DNA from: Selenomonas sp. WCT3
GTDB lineage: Bacteria > Bacillota > Negativicutes > Selenomonadales > Selenomonadaceae
Assembly (NCBI GenBank): GCA_900100835.1
Contig: FNCM01000004.1
Span: forward strand, 62,001-126,000
Direction of reading: 5' to 3'
DNA length: 64,000 nt
The stretch's first letter is position 1. Each line of letters opens with the position of its first letter. Position numbers and translations under genes: made by a program. The notes beneath the pieces were generated by a model, which worked only from the letters and a program-made list of their open reading frames with translations, had not been told where the DNA came from and did no database searches. Positions 52,946 through 60,838 of this stretch are shown here, piece after piece.

Positions 52946-53524
52946 ATGATGAATTTTGCTGCCATTGACTTTGAGACAGCAACGGCATCCAGGGATTCGG
53001 CCTGTAGTGTGGCTGTAGTTGAGGTTAAGGACGGAAAGCTTTATGATTCCTACTATACGCTGATTCAGCCGCCGGCTAACCGGTATAATTATTTCAATAC
53101 CCGCATTCATGGGATAACGCGGGAAGATACTGTGGATGCGCCGGATTTTGCGCAGATTTGGCCGGAGCTTTGCCAGCACTTGGAAGGCCGCATGGTAGTA
53201 GCGCATAACGCCCGCTTCGATATGGGGGTGCTGGGGGCCTGTCTGGCAAAATACGGATTGGCCAATCCGGATTTTGCCTATTGCGATACGGTGGCGATAG
53301 CCCGCAAGGTCTGGCCGGATTTGGAGAATCATAAGCTAAACACGGTGGGAGAGTTTCTGCAGATTGCGTTTAATCATCACAATGCACTGGATGATGCCCG
53401 TACCTGCGCTTGTATTCCTATGGCGGCTGGTCAGGAGATGTCCATGGATAGTTTGGAATCCTTGGTTAAGAAGCTGGGAGTAACCGTTCAGCAATTTGGG
53501 ATAAGAAAGGGGTATAAACGATGA
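52946..53524 (+). CDS. DEDDh 3'-5' exonuclease (DnaQ/RNase T-like)
   Basis: 192 residues. Exonuclease motifs: DFETA (Asp8, Glu10), AHNARFD (Asp92), and HNALDD (His145 and Asp150), the classic DEDDh metal set. No N-terminal or C-terminal partner domain is fused, so it is a free-standing exonuclease with DNA or RNA substrate unknown. The gene ends in an ATGA overlap with the DUF523 gene. Confidence 0.88.
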   Translation: MMNFAAIDFETATASRDSACSVAVVEVKDGKLYDSYYTLIQPPANRYNYFNTRIHGITREDTVDAPDFAQIWPELCQHLEGRMVVAHNARFDMGVLGACLAKYGLANPDFAYCDTVAIARKVWPDLENHKLNTVGEFLQIAFNHHNALDDARTCACIPMAAGQEMSMDSLESLVKKLGVTVQQFGIRKGYKR

Positions 53525-54018
53525 TTTTGGTAAGTGCCTGCTTGCTGGGACATAAAGTAAAATTCAATGGCGGAGCCAATACCAATGAGCTCCTGCTGAA
53601 ATACAACGAACGGGGACGCTTTATTGCCGTCTGTCCGGAGTGCTTTGCCATGCTGCCAGTACCGCGTCCCCCCATGGAAATCCAGGAGGGAACCGGTAAG
53701 AAAGTATTGATGGGCAAAGCTCGTGTCGTGGATGAGAACGGTATGGATACGACCAATTATCTTATGACAGGAGCCGATAAAATCCTCAAAATAGCTGAGG
53801 CCTATCATGCGCGAGTGGCCATCCTGAAAGAGGGCAGCCCTTCCTGTGGCGTCAAGAAGATTCACAGCGGCCATTTTGATGGCAAGAAAATCAAGGGCCA
53901 GGGAGTGGCCGCTGCTCTGTTGATGAAAAACGGCATTACGGTCTATTCAGAAAAGGATATGACGGTGGGAAGATTGGAAGAATTAATCGCCGAAGATTTG
54001 CGTCACGACAAAATTTAA
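53521..54018 (+). CDS. DUF523 family protein
   Basis: 165 residues. Begins MILVSACLLGHKVKFNGG; the conserved cysteines C7 in SACLLG, C39 and C42 in VCPECFAMLP, and Cys in SPSCG are family features, plus EGTGKKVLMGKARV. Function of DUF523 is not established; the cysteines suggest a metal or thiol chemistry. Its start overlaps the exonuclease stop. No T tract terminator is evident before the tRNA promoter. Confidence 0.85.
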   Translation: MILVSACLLGHKVKFNGGANTNELLLKYNERGRFIAVCPECFAMLPVPRPPMEIQEGTGKKVLMGKARVVDENGMDTTNYLMTGADKILKIAEAYHARVAILKEGSPSCGVKKIHSGHFDGKKIKGQGVAAALLMKNGITVYSEKDMTVGRLEELIAEDLRHDKI

Positions 54019-54047
54019 AAAAATCGGGATTTTTTTTAAAAAAGGGG

Positions 54048-54076
54048 TTGCATTATTTTGGAAAATCCCGTATAAT
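54048..54076 (+). promoter_or_regulatory. Promoter of the tRNA cluster
   Basis: TTGCAT (54048-54053), 17-bp spacer, TATAAT (54071-54076), 34 bases before tRNA-Asn. Confidence 0.8.
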
Positions 54077-54110
54077 ACTTTTTGTCGACACGAGAGTGTC
54101 ACAGAGTTAT

Positions 54111-54186
54111 TCCTCGATAGCTCAGCCGGTAGAGCACCTGACTGTTAATCAGGCTGTCGCAGGTTCGAATCCTGCTCGAGGAGCCA
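54111..54186 (+). tRNA. tRNA-Asn(GTT)
   Basis: 76 bases with encoded CCA. Acceptor TCCTCGA/TCGAGGA, discriminator G, anticodon loop CTGTTAA (anticodon GTT), T arm GCAGG-TTCGAAT-CCTGC. Confidence 0.97.
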
Positions 54187-54189
54187 TAT

Positions 54190-54264
54190 GGCGCGTTGGT
54201 CAAGTGGTTAAGACACCGCCCTTTCACGGCGGCTTCATGGGTTCGAATCCCATACGCGTCACCA
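54190..54264 (+). tRNA. tRNA-Glu(TTC)
   Basis: 75 bases with encoded CCA. Acceptor GGCGCGT/ACGCGTC (one G-T pair), anticodon loop CTTTCAC (anticodon TTC) in CCGCC/GGCGG stem, T loop TTCGAAT. Confidence 0.97.
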
Positions 54265-54268
54265 TTTC

Positions 54269-54344
54269 GGGCGATTAGCTCAGCTGGGAGAGCGCCTGCC
54301 TTACAAGCAGGATGTCAGCAGTTCGATCCTGTTATCGCCCACCA
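54269..54344 (+). tRNA. tRNA-Val(TAC)
   Basis: 76 bases with encoded CCA. Acceptor GGGCGAT/ATCGCCC, anticodon loop CTTACAA (anticodon TAC) in CCTGC/GCAGG stem. Confidence 0.97.
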
Positions 54345-54356
54345 TTGAAATGTATA

Positions 54357-54383
54357 GGCTGCCGTTAGGGCAGCCTTTTTTTT
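54357..54383 (+). terminator. Rho-independent terminator of the tRNA cluster
   Basis: GGCTGCC (54357-54363) and GGCAGCC (54369-54375), 5-base loop, then eight T. Confidence 0.92.
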
Positions 54384-54410
54384 ATCGTTATCGCGGAAAG
54401 GGGTTTGTGC

Positions 54411-54929
54411 ATGAATACGGAAGAACGCCGGAGAAAATTGTTTGAACGCCTGAAGGAAGCGGAGCAGCCGCTGACGGGAACGAAGCTGTCCCGGGAATTT
54501 GGTGTCAGCCGCCAGATTATTGTCGGCGATATCAGTATTCTGCGGGCCCAGGGCGTGCAGATTTTCGCCACGCCGCGGGGCTACATCTTGCCCCAGGAGC
54601 AGGGCCAGGCAAGCCAGATGGTTACCTTGGTATGCCAGCATGATGCTGCCGGTATGGAACAGGAGCTGCTGGCCATCGTCGACAATGGCGGTGCGGTGCT
54701 GGATGTTATCGTGGAGCATCCGCTTTACGGTCCGATTCGCGGCGACTTGCTGCTGGAAAATCGCCGGGATATCCGGGCCTTTTTGTCTAAGATGCAGAAG
54801 TGCCAGGCCAATCCGCTGCTGGTGGTGACTGGCGGAGTTCATATGCATACTGTGAGGGTTCCCGATGAGGAAACCCTGCAGGCAATCCGTGAGGATTTGC
54901 GCAAGCTTCATATCCTGATTGAAAATTGA
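54411..54929 (+). CDS. niaR: Transcription repressor NiaR (niacin-responsive, HTH plus 3H domain)
   Basis: 172 residues. HTH_11-type winged helix at about 5-60 (LTGTKLSREFGVSRQIIVGDISILRAQG) and a 3H domain with three conserved His groups: QHDAAGMEQELL, HPLYGPIRGDLL and GGVHMHTV. NiaR represses NAD/niacin genes when niacin is bound; no such target is in the window, so it is probably a distant regulator. ATG at 54411 with AAAGGGG at 54397-54403. Confidence 0.9.
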   Translation: MNTEERRRKLFERLKEAEQPLTGTKLSREFGVSRQIIVGDISILRAQGVQIFATPRGYILPQEQGQASQMVTLVCQHDAAGMEQELLAIVDNGGAVLDVIVEHPLYGPIRGDLLLENRRDIRAFLSKMQKCQANPLLVVTGGVHMHTVRVPDEETLQAIREDLRKLHILIEN

Positions 54930-54962
54930 TAGGCGAGGAAAATTGCGGGGAATTTCACGATA

Positions 54963-54991
54963 TTGCGTGACAATTCCCTTCGTAGTATAAT
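54963..54991 (+). promoter_or_regulatory. Promoter of the HD-glnS operon
   Basis: TTGCGT (54963-54968), 17-bp spacer, TATAAT (54986-54991), 43 bases before the HD gene start. Confidence 0.65.
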
Positions 54992-55034
54992 GTTTTCATG
55001 CAGTGTCCAGATTGGTTAGTAAGGAAGACGAGTA

Positions 55035-55835
55035 ATGGAAGAATTACTAAAAAAAATGCATAGCTGGATGGATGATTATATGGCGCAGTTTGTTACGGAT
55101 GACGAAGAAGTCATGCAAGGCATACGCATCAAGATGATTCATACGGGCTATGTCACCCAAATCGCAAGGGAACTGGCCCAGCATTTGCAGCTGAATGACC
55201 ATGATGTTCAATTGGCAGAGGTCATGGGGCTGTTCCATGATGTGGGCAGATTTCGTCAGTACAGCATTTATAAGACCTTTAACGATGCGCAGTCCGAAGA
55301 TCATGCAGACCTGGGGTTAAAGGTGCTGTCCGAGGAAATGCCCTATATGGCGGAACTGTCGCTAGAAGACGAGGCGGTGGTTCGCTTCGCCATCCGCAAC
55401 CACAATAAGAAGGAAATCGAAGCGACGGATGACCATCGCAAACTGGTTTTTGCCCGTTTGCTGCGGGATGCGGACAAGCTCGATATTTACCGCGTCCTTT
55501 CGCCGTATCTGGCACCGGATGGAGCACAAAAAGCGCCAAACTTTGTTCCTAGCGATGCCAGCCAGTTGGTAAGTCCGGATTTTGTTCGGGATTTTGCCGA
55601 GGGAAAACAGGCGGATTACCATCGTCTGCGGACTCATGGAGACCGGAAACTCGTGCGGCTCATGTGGGTGTATGACATCAATTACAGCTGGACCCTTCGC
55701 AAAATGGTGGAACGAGGGTACGTTGATTTGATTATCAAGTACCTGCCGGAACAGGAAGGCCTGGATAAGGGCATCCGCCGTTTGCGGGAATATATCAAGG
55801 AAAAATGCGCGGCAGAAGACCGTGTGGATTTATAA
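55035..55835 (+). CDS. HD domain metal-dependent phosphohydrolase
   Basis: 266 residues. HD motif: His37 region IHTGYVTQ, then FHDVGRFRQ (His-Asp pair) and the downstream Asp of LLRDADKLD, giving the H..HD..D metal set. No second domain. Family members hydrolyse nucleotides or phosphodiesters; the substrate is unknown. It precedes glnS by 13 bases. Start ATG at 55035 with AAGGAAGACGAGTA. Confidence 0.82.
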   Translation: MEELLKKMHSWMDDYMAQFVTDDEEVMQGIRIKMIHTGYVTQIARELAQHLQLNDHDVQLAEVMGLFHDVGRFRQYSIYKTFNDAQSEDHADLGLKVLSEEMPYMAELSLEDEAVVRFAIRNHNKKEIEATDDHRKLVFARLLRDADKLDIYRVLSPYLAPDGAQKAPNFVPSDASQLVSPDFVRDFAEGKQADYHRLRTHGDRKLVRLMWVYDINYSWTLRKMVERGYVDLIIKYLPEQEGLDKGIRRLREYIKEKCAAEDRVDL

Positions 55836-55848
55836 AGGAGAGAATCAA

Positions 55849-57525
55849 ATGGCAGAGAATACGACGATCGCTTCCAACTTTATTCAGAATGCGATTGAGG
55901 AAGACCAGAAGAACGGAAAGTATACGGAAGGTATTCATACGCGTTTCCCACCTGAGCCGAATGGTTATCTCCATATCGGCCACGCCAAGTCGATTTGCTT
56001 GAATTTTGGTCTGGCCGAGCACAACCATGGCCTTTGCAATCTTCGCTTCGATGACACGAATCCGACTAAGGAAGATACGGAATACGTGGATTCCATTCAG
56101 GAAGATATTCATTGGCTTGGTTTTTCCTGGCAGAACCGCATGTTCTATGCATCGGATTACTTTGACAAGCTTTATGAATATGCCTGTGAGCTCATCAAAA
56201 AAGGCTTGGCTTATGTGGATGACTTGTCGGCAGATGAAATCCGTGCCTATCGCGGAACCCTTACGGAACCCGGCAAGGAAAGCCCTTACCGCAACCGCAG
56301 TGTTGAGGAGAACCTGGATTTGTTTGCCCGCATGAAGGCTGGCGAATTCGCCGATGGGGAAAAGGTTCTGCGCGCTAAGATTGATATGGCATCGCCGAAT
56401 ATGGTCCTGCGGGATACCGTTATCTACCGCATCGCCCATGCCCATCATCATCGCACGGGGGATGCTTGGTGCATCTATCCGATGTATGACTTTGCCCATC
56501 CGCTTTCCGATGCGATTGAGGGGATTACCCATTCGGTCTGCACGCTGGAATTTGAGGAGCATCGTCCCTTCTATGATTGGTTGCTGGAGTCCCTGGGCTT
56601 TGATGCCAACACCCGTCCCCGTCAGATTGAGTTTGCCCGGTTGAATCTTACCAATACGGTTACTAGTAAGCGCAAACTGCGTCAGTTGGTGGAAGAACAT
56701 TTCGTCAGCGGTTGGGATGACCCCCGCATGCCGACGATTTCGGGACTTCGCCGCCGCGGTTATACGCCGGCATCCCTGCGCAAGTTCTGCGAAGAAATCG
56801 GCGTGGCCAAGGCAGACAGCCTGGTAGATGTCAGCATGCTGGAGCATTGCGTCCGCGATGACCTCAATGAGAATGCTGACCGCGTCATGGCGGTGCTGCG
56901 TCCGCTGAAGGTCGTTATCACCAACTATCCGGAGGATAAAGAGGAGTATCTGCTGGCTGACAACAACCCGATGCATGGCGGCCGCCGCTTTGTGCCGTTC
57001 TCGCGGGAAATCTACATCGAGCAGGAAGACTTCATGGAAGAGCCGCCGAAGAAATACTTCCGCCTCAAACCGGGTGGCGAGGTTCGTCTCAAACACGCCT
57101 ACATCATCAAATGCGAGGAAGTAATCAAAGATGAAAATGGCCAGATAATAGAGCTTCATTGTACGGCTGATCTGGATTCAAAGACCGGCGGAGCAACTGC
57201 TGGCCGTAAAATCAAGGGTACGATTCACTGGGTTGCTGCCAAGACGGCGCTGCCAGCGGAAGTACGCCTCTATGATTACCTCATCGAGTCGGATGAGAAC
57301 GGCAACGTTCCGTCTGATTTTCTGGAGGCGCTCAACAAGAATTCGCTGGAGACGATTGAAAATGCGTGGATTGAACCCAGTGTCAAGCTTACGGCGGCAG
57401 GTACCCACTATCAGTTCCTGCGCACGGGCTATTTTGTCGTGGACCCGGATACTACGCCGGATAAACTCGTATTCAACCGAGTGGTTGGCTTGCGTGACAG
57501 CTGGGCGAAAGTAAAGAAGGGATAA
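55849..57525 (+). CDS. glnS: Glutaminyl-tRNA synthetase
   Basis: 558 residues, close to E. coli GlnRS (554). Class I core: [17 protein letters not shown] (HIGH at 42-45), [15 protein letters not shown], and VTSKRKL (KMSKS-like, about 271-277). It charges tRNA-Gln directly, so the organism would not rely only on the Glu-AdT (GatCAB) route. ATG at 55849 with AAAGGAGAG. Many Firmicutes lack GlnRS; its presence here suggests acquired or retained direct charging. The small gene at 57527 follows 1 base after the stop. Confidence 0.96.
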   Translation: MAENTTIASNFIQNAIEEDQKNGKYTEGIHTRFPPEPNGYLHIGHAKSICLNFGLAEHNHGLCNLRFDDTNPTKEDTEYVDSIQEDIHWLGFSWQNRMFYASDYFDKLYEYACELIKKGLAYVDDLSADEIRAYRGTLTEPGKESPYRNRSVEENLDLFARMKAGEFADGEKVLRAKIDMASPNMVLRDTVIYRIAHAHHHRTGDAWCIYPMYDFAHPLSDAIEGITHSVCTLEFEEHRPFYDWLLESLGFDANTRPRQIEFARLNLTNTVTSKRKLRQLVEEHFVSGWDDPRMPTISGLRRRGYTPASLRKFCEEIGVAKADSLVDVSMLEHCVRDDLNENADRVMAVLRPLKVVITNYPEDKEEYLLADNNPMHGGRRFVPFSREIYIEQEDFMEEPPKKYFRLKPGGEVRLKHAYIIKCEEVIKDENGQIIELHCTADLDSKTGGATAGRKIKGTIHWVAAKTALPAEVRLYDYLIESDENGNVPSDFLEALNKNSLETIENAWIEPSVKLTAAGTHYQFLRTGYFVVDPDTTPDKLVFNRVVGLRDSWAKVKKG

Positions 57526-57526
57526 G

Positions 57527-57838
57527 ATGAGCAAGATACCAAAAGGCCTTACAGATAAGGATATGTTCCAGAACTACGTGGAGGAGGCCTCGCTGGAGGA
57601 CACCTTCATCAAGGCGGAGAAAGCTGCTGAGCAGAAGCGCCGCGAGCGCGCCGGTATCGAACCGCCAGCTCAGCTCGGCAAGGCCGGTTTTACACCGGAA
57701 CTTACCGAAGAATTGGGCAAGGCTCTGCTACAACTGAAAATGGAGCTGTTCCGTGGGGGAATCCAGAAGTATTCGTTCAAGATCAAGCGTGATGGGGAAA
57801 ACATCGTGCTGGTCCCGAAATATAAGAAGAACCAGTAA
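57527..57838 (+). CDS. Unknown protein encoded with GlnRS
   Basis: 103 residues. Highly charged, mostly helical (FIKAEKAAEQKRRERAG), then a C-terminal segment FRGGIQKYSFKIKRDGENIVLVPKYK. No family recognised and no signal or membrane segment. It starts one base after the glnS stop, so it is translationally coupled. A role linked to GlnRS or its tRNA is inference only. Confidence 0.65.
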   Translation: MSKIPKGLTDKDMFQNYVEEASLEDTFIKAEKAAEQKRRERAGIEPPAQLGKAGFTPELTEELGKALLQLKMELFRGGIQKYSFKIKRDGENIVLVPKYKKNQ

Positions 57839-57876
57839 ATTTGAACCAGTATAAGTAAAGAAAGAAGTGGATTGTA

Positions 57877-59160
57877 TTGCTGAGCAGCACAACCGTGGCA
57901 GTTATCATTTTTGTTACTGCTTACGCGCTGATTATTTCCGAGAAGGTTCACCGTACGATTGTCGGTATTTTCGGAGCTATGCTGATGATACTATGCGGGA
58001 TCATCAGTCAGGAAACTGCTATTCATCACATTGATTTTAATACCTTAGGGCTCTTAATGGGTATGATGATTATCGTCAATATCACCAGTGAGACCGGACT
58101 TTTCAACTTTCTGGCCATTTGGGCGGCCAAAAAGGTAAAGGCTCGTCCTATTGCGCTGCTGGTGGCCTTGTCGACGCTGACAATGGTTTGTTCCGCCTTG
58201 CTGGATAATGTCACGACGGTCCTGCTGACGGTGCCGATTACTTTCAGCATCACCGCCCAGCTCAAGGTAGATGTCAAACCTTATCTGATTTCGCAGATTC
58301 TGTCTTCGAACATCGGTGGTACAGCTACCCTTATCGGTGATCCGCCAAACATCATGATTGGCAGTGCTGTAGGCCTTAACTTCATGGATTTTGTCATGAA
58401 TATGACTGGGGTATCGATTGCTATTTTCATCGTCGTCCAGGCACTCCTCATCCTGCTTTATGGCAAAGGTCTCAAGACCCAGCCGGATCTGCAGGAAAAG
58501 GTTATGCGTCTTAACGCCAAAAGCCAGATTTCCGATGTGAAGCTGCTGAAAAAATGCCTGTTTGTCATCTTCATTACGATTTCCCTGTTTGTCATGCATG
58601 GGGCGTTGGGGCTGGAAACGGCTACAGCTGCTCTTACGGGAGCAGGCTTGTTGCTGCTCATTACCTTCACCCGCAATGAGGCGATGATTGCCAAAGTCCT
58701 CTCGAAGGTCGAGTGGCTGGCTATTTTCTTCTTCGCCGGTCTGTTTGTACTGGTAGGCGCTTTGGTGGAAACGGGGGTTATCAAGATGCTGGCGGCTGAG
58801 GCCATCAAGCTCACCAATGGGGATGTCACGGCTACGGCAGTGCTGATTCTCTGGATGAGTGCTATCGCTTCAGCCTTTATCGATAACATTCCCTTTGTCG
58901 CCACCCTGATTCCCTTGATTCAGGATATGGGGCAGATGGGCCTTACCAATCTTGACCCGCTCTGGTGGTCGCTGGCACTTGGTGCTTGCTTGGGGGGCAA
59001 TGGTACTTTGATTGGTGCCAGTGCTAACGTTGTGGTTGCCTCGATGGCAGCACAGCGTGGTCGTCAGATTTCCTTCCTGGGGTTCATGAAAGTGGCGTTC
59101 CCGGTTATGGTGCTGACGATTATTATGGCAAATGTATACGTTTGGCTGCGTTATCTTTAA
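57877..59160 (+). CDS. ArsB/NhaD superfamily transporter (SLC13-like ion transporter)
   Basis: 427 residues, about 11 membrane helices. Two related loops in the two halves: SSNIGGTATLIGDPPNIMIGS and LGGNGTLIGASANVVVAS, the helical-hairpin signature of the ArsB/NhaD/CitMHS fold. The family carries Na+, H+, arsenite or dicarboxylates; none can be chosen. Possibly YbiR-like. TTG start at 57877 with AGAAGTGG upstream, 39 bases after the unknown gene. Terminator follows. Confidence 0.88.
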   Translation: MLSSTTVAVIIFVTAYALIISEKVHRTIVGIFGAMLMILCGIISQETAIHHIDFNTLGLLMGMMIIVNITSETGLFNFLAIWAAKKVKARPIALLVALSTLTMVCSALLDNVTTVLLTVPITFSITAQLKVDVKPYLISQILSSNIGGTATLIGDPPNIMIGSAVGLNFMDFVMNMTGVSIAIFIVVQALLILLYGKGLKTQPDLQEKVMRLNAKSQISDVKLLKKCLFVIFITISLFVMHGALGLETATAALTGAGLLLLITFTRNEAMIAKVLSKVEWLAIFFFAGLFVLVGALVETGVIKMLAAEAIKLTNGDVTATAVLILWMSAIASAFIDNIPFVATLIPLIQDMGQMGLTNLDPLWWSLALGACLGGNGTLIGASANVVVASMAAQRGRQISFLGFMKVAFPVMVLTIIMANVYVWLRYL

Positions 59161-59170
59161 GCAGAATAGG

Positions 59171-59206
59171 AAAAGCTGTCTTCCTTGAAGGGGGGACAGC
59201 TTTTTT
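59171..59206 (+). terminator. Rho-independent terminator of the transporter gene
   Basis: AAAAGCTGTC (59171-59180) pairs with GACAGCTTTT (59195-59204) over a 14-base loop, then more T. Confidence 0.85.
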
Positions 59207-59279
59207 GTCTTGTAACATTTTTTACAGACGGCCTCCCCATTTTTCCGTATAGTTTTAAATACGAAAGGGAGGTAATAGA

Positions 59280-59876
59280 ATGAGTGCTTTTTTAGGGCCG
59301 ATTCACTATCGAATGTATGAAAAGATAATGGTGCAGGAAGAACTTTTGCGCCGCATGGCAGATAAGGCAGTGCAGGAAGGCTGGCTGGATTCAGGAGCGG
59401 ATTATGTTCAAAGTGAGGGGCGTCCCCTAGAGGAGATTATCGATGAAGCCAATATTCACGGCTGGCTCAGCGGCCGCATTGAAAGCGTGGAAAAGCGTTA
59501 TGCCAAGCTGGTTGTGAAAATCCTGACTGGTCATGAAGAGCGGCTGGACGACTTGAAGGCTGTGGCGTATACCTTTGGTGCGGAAAAAGCAGCGGGGAAA
59601 AACAGTACGGCTGGCGAGTGCTATCGGCGGATTGATGATTGTACCTTAGATGGCATGCCCTGTGATGGGGTGAACATCGTCACGGACAAAAGCGAGACCC
59701 ATTTTTGCTGGCAGCAGCGGTTTGATGTTCATGGTGCCTATTGGATTGAAGCTGGTGGCAAGGCCCAGGATTATTATGCTCTGCGGCAGCAGTTTATTGC
59801 CGGGATTCTCATGGCGGCAAATTATGTATTGACAAGTTCCGGCCAAGGGGAGTACAGTCTATGTCGTAACGATTGA
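59280..59876 (+). CDS. Unknown conserved-looking protein
   Basis: 198 residues, soluble, no signal peptide. The N-terminus SAFLGPIHYRMYEKI recalls hypothetical proteins of Firmicutes that begin this way, but I know no function. Features: an N-terminal helix region, a central helical block (LEEIIDEANIHGWLSGRIESVEKRY), then a region with CTLDGMPCDGVNIVTDKSETHFCWQQRF and a C-terminal AGILMAANYVL. Cys114, Cys122, Cys128 area and Cys144 could bind a metal, but this is speculative. Start ATG with AAAGGGAGGT. Next gene starts 23 bases after its stop. Confidence 0.65.
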   Translation: MSAFLGPIHYRMYEKIMVQEELLRRMADKAVQEGWLDSGADYVQSEGRPLEEIIDEANIHGWLSGRIESVEKRYAKLVVKILTGHEERLDDLKAVAYTFGAEKAAGKNSTAGECYRRIDDCTLDGMPCDGVNIVTDKSETHFCWQQRFDVHGAYWIEAGGKAQDYYALRQQFIAGILMAANYVLTSSGQGEYSLCRND

Positions 59877-59899
59877 ATTTCGGCAAAGGGGCGGAGAAA

Positions 59900-60655
59900 A
59901 TGGATACCCGGAAGATAATGATTGAAGGCGCTATGAATATGGAAACAGAACTGCTGCTGGAGGCTTTAACAGACCCGCAGGAGCAGTTCGTGGGGCAGTG
60001 GCGCTTCGTTGAAGGCAAGTACCAAGAAGTGAATCTGGTGGTGGCTGTGACTTCCATTGGCATGACCAATGCGGCGGCGGCTACGGCGCTGGGGATCGAA
60101 AAATTCCGTCCTACGGCAGTGATAAGCCAGGGAACTGCGGGCGGTCATGACCCCGAACTGAAGGCCTACGATATCGTATTGGGCCGGCGTTCCTTTGATG
60201 CCAGCTCCTATCGCAGTGCACAGGAAGATTTTGTGGATTGGCGGCACATGGAGCTTATGGGTTCTTATGCTTACGATGAGGGAACTCAGTCTTTTGTCCC
60301 TCAAGCCGTCTATTATCCTGGGGATGAAAAGCTGTTGGCAGCGGCACAAGTTGTGGCCAAGGACTACAAACGGGGCCGGGTGGTGGCTGGCTGTATCGCC
60401 AGCTGCAATACCTGGAACCGGCAAAAGGCACGTCTGCAATTTTCGCACAACCAGTTTGGCTCATCCTGTGAAGATATGGAAGTCAATTCGGCAGCACAAA
60501 TCTGTCAGCAGTACGGGATTCCTTTCCTGGGCATCCGCATATTGTCCAATACGGAATTCCAGGCAGAAGAATTTCAGCCAGAATCGGCAAAGGTATGCCA
60601 ACAGTTTGTGCTGGCAGTGGCCCAACAGTACGATAAAGCTTTGACCGGCAATTGA
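59900..60655 (+). CDS. MTA/SAH nucleosidase-like (PNP/UDP phosphorylase-2 family) protein
   Basis: 251 residues from ATG 59900 (AAAGGGG at 59885-59891). Fold hallmarks: IEGAMNMETELLLEAL (like IGAMEEE of MtnN), VTSIGMTNAAAATALGI, ISQGTAGGHD and the active-site region CEDMEVNSAAQICQQYGIPFLGIRILS, with the Glu-Met-Glu analogue EDMEV. It probably splits the ribose-base bond of methylthioadenosine or S-adenosylhomocysteine, but the base pocket differs in detail, so substrate is uncertain. Terminator follows. Confidence 0.85.
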   Translation: MDTRKIMIEGAMNMETELLLEALTDPQEQFVGQWRFVEGKYQEVNLVVAVTSIGMTNAAAATALGIEKFRPTAVISQGTAGGHDPELKAYDIVLGRRSFDASSYRSAQEDFVDWRHMELMGSYAYDEGTQSFVPQAVYYPGDEKLLAAAQVVAKDYKRGRVVAGCIASCNTWNRQKARLQFSHNQFGSSCEDMEVNSAAQICQQYGIPFLGIRILSNTEFQAEEFQPESAKVCQQFVLAVAQQYDKALTGN

Positions 60656-60696
60656 CTGGTGCATAGTGGCGTTTGTGGATGACTTACCTTACCAAG

Positions 60697-60725
60697 CAGC
60701 TTGTCTTAGACAGGCTGTTTTTTTT
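60697..60725 (+). terminator. Rho-independent terminator of the nucleosidase gene
   Basis: CAGCTTGTC (60697-60705), loop TTA, GACAGGCTG (60709-60717; one T-G pair), then eight T. Confidence 0.88.
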
Positions 60726-60760
60726 ATGCAGGTGTTTTGTCAGTCGTCTAATAACGACAA

Positions 60761-60776
60761 AATTGACATGTCAATT
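60761..60776. promoter_or_regulatory. Operator 1 of the MFS gene (perfect 16-bp palindrome)
   Basis: AATTGACATGTCAATT; its TTGACA is the -35 box of the MFS promoter, so a bound repressor would block RNA polymerase. Same arms as at 376-403. Confidence 0.65.
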
Positions 60777-60791
60777 ATTACATATTATAAT
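60763..60791 (+). promoter_or_regulatory. Promoter of the MFS transporter gene
   Basis: TTGACA (60763-60768), 17-bp spacer, TATAAT (60786-60791): perfect consensus boxes, between two operators. Strong promoter that should need repression. Confidence 0.85.
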
Positions 60792-60798
60792 AGGTTAT

Positions 60799-60820
60799 TG
60801 TAATTGACGGGTCAATTACA
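60799..60820. promoter_or_regulatory. Operator 2 of the MFS gene (palindrome with 10-bp arms)
   Basis: TGTAATTGAC (60799-60808) and GTCAATTACA (60811-60820) around GG, just downstream of the predicted transcription start. Together with operator 1 it brackets the -10 box at 41 bp centre-to-centre, about four helical turns. Confidence 0.65.
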
Positions 60821-60838
60821 GAAAGGAGCGATATCGTT

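Noticed and set aside
54014..54036. Terminator of the DUF523 gene in the A/T-rich stretch
   Set aside because: The only pairing is A-runs with T-runs around GGG; too weak and unstable to call.
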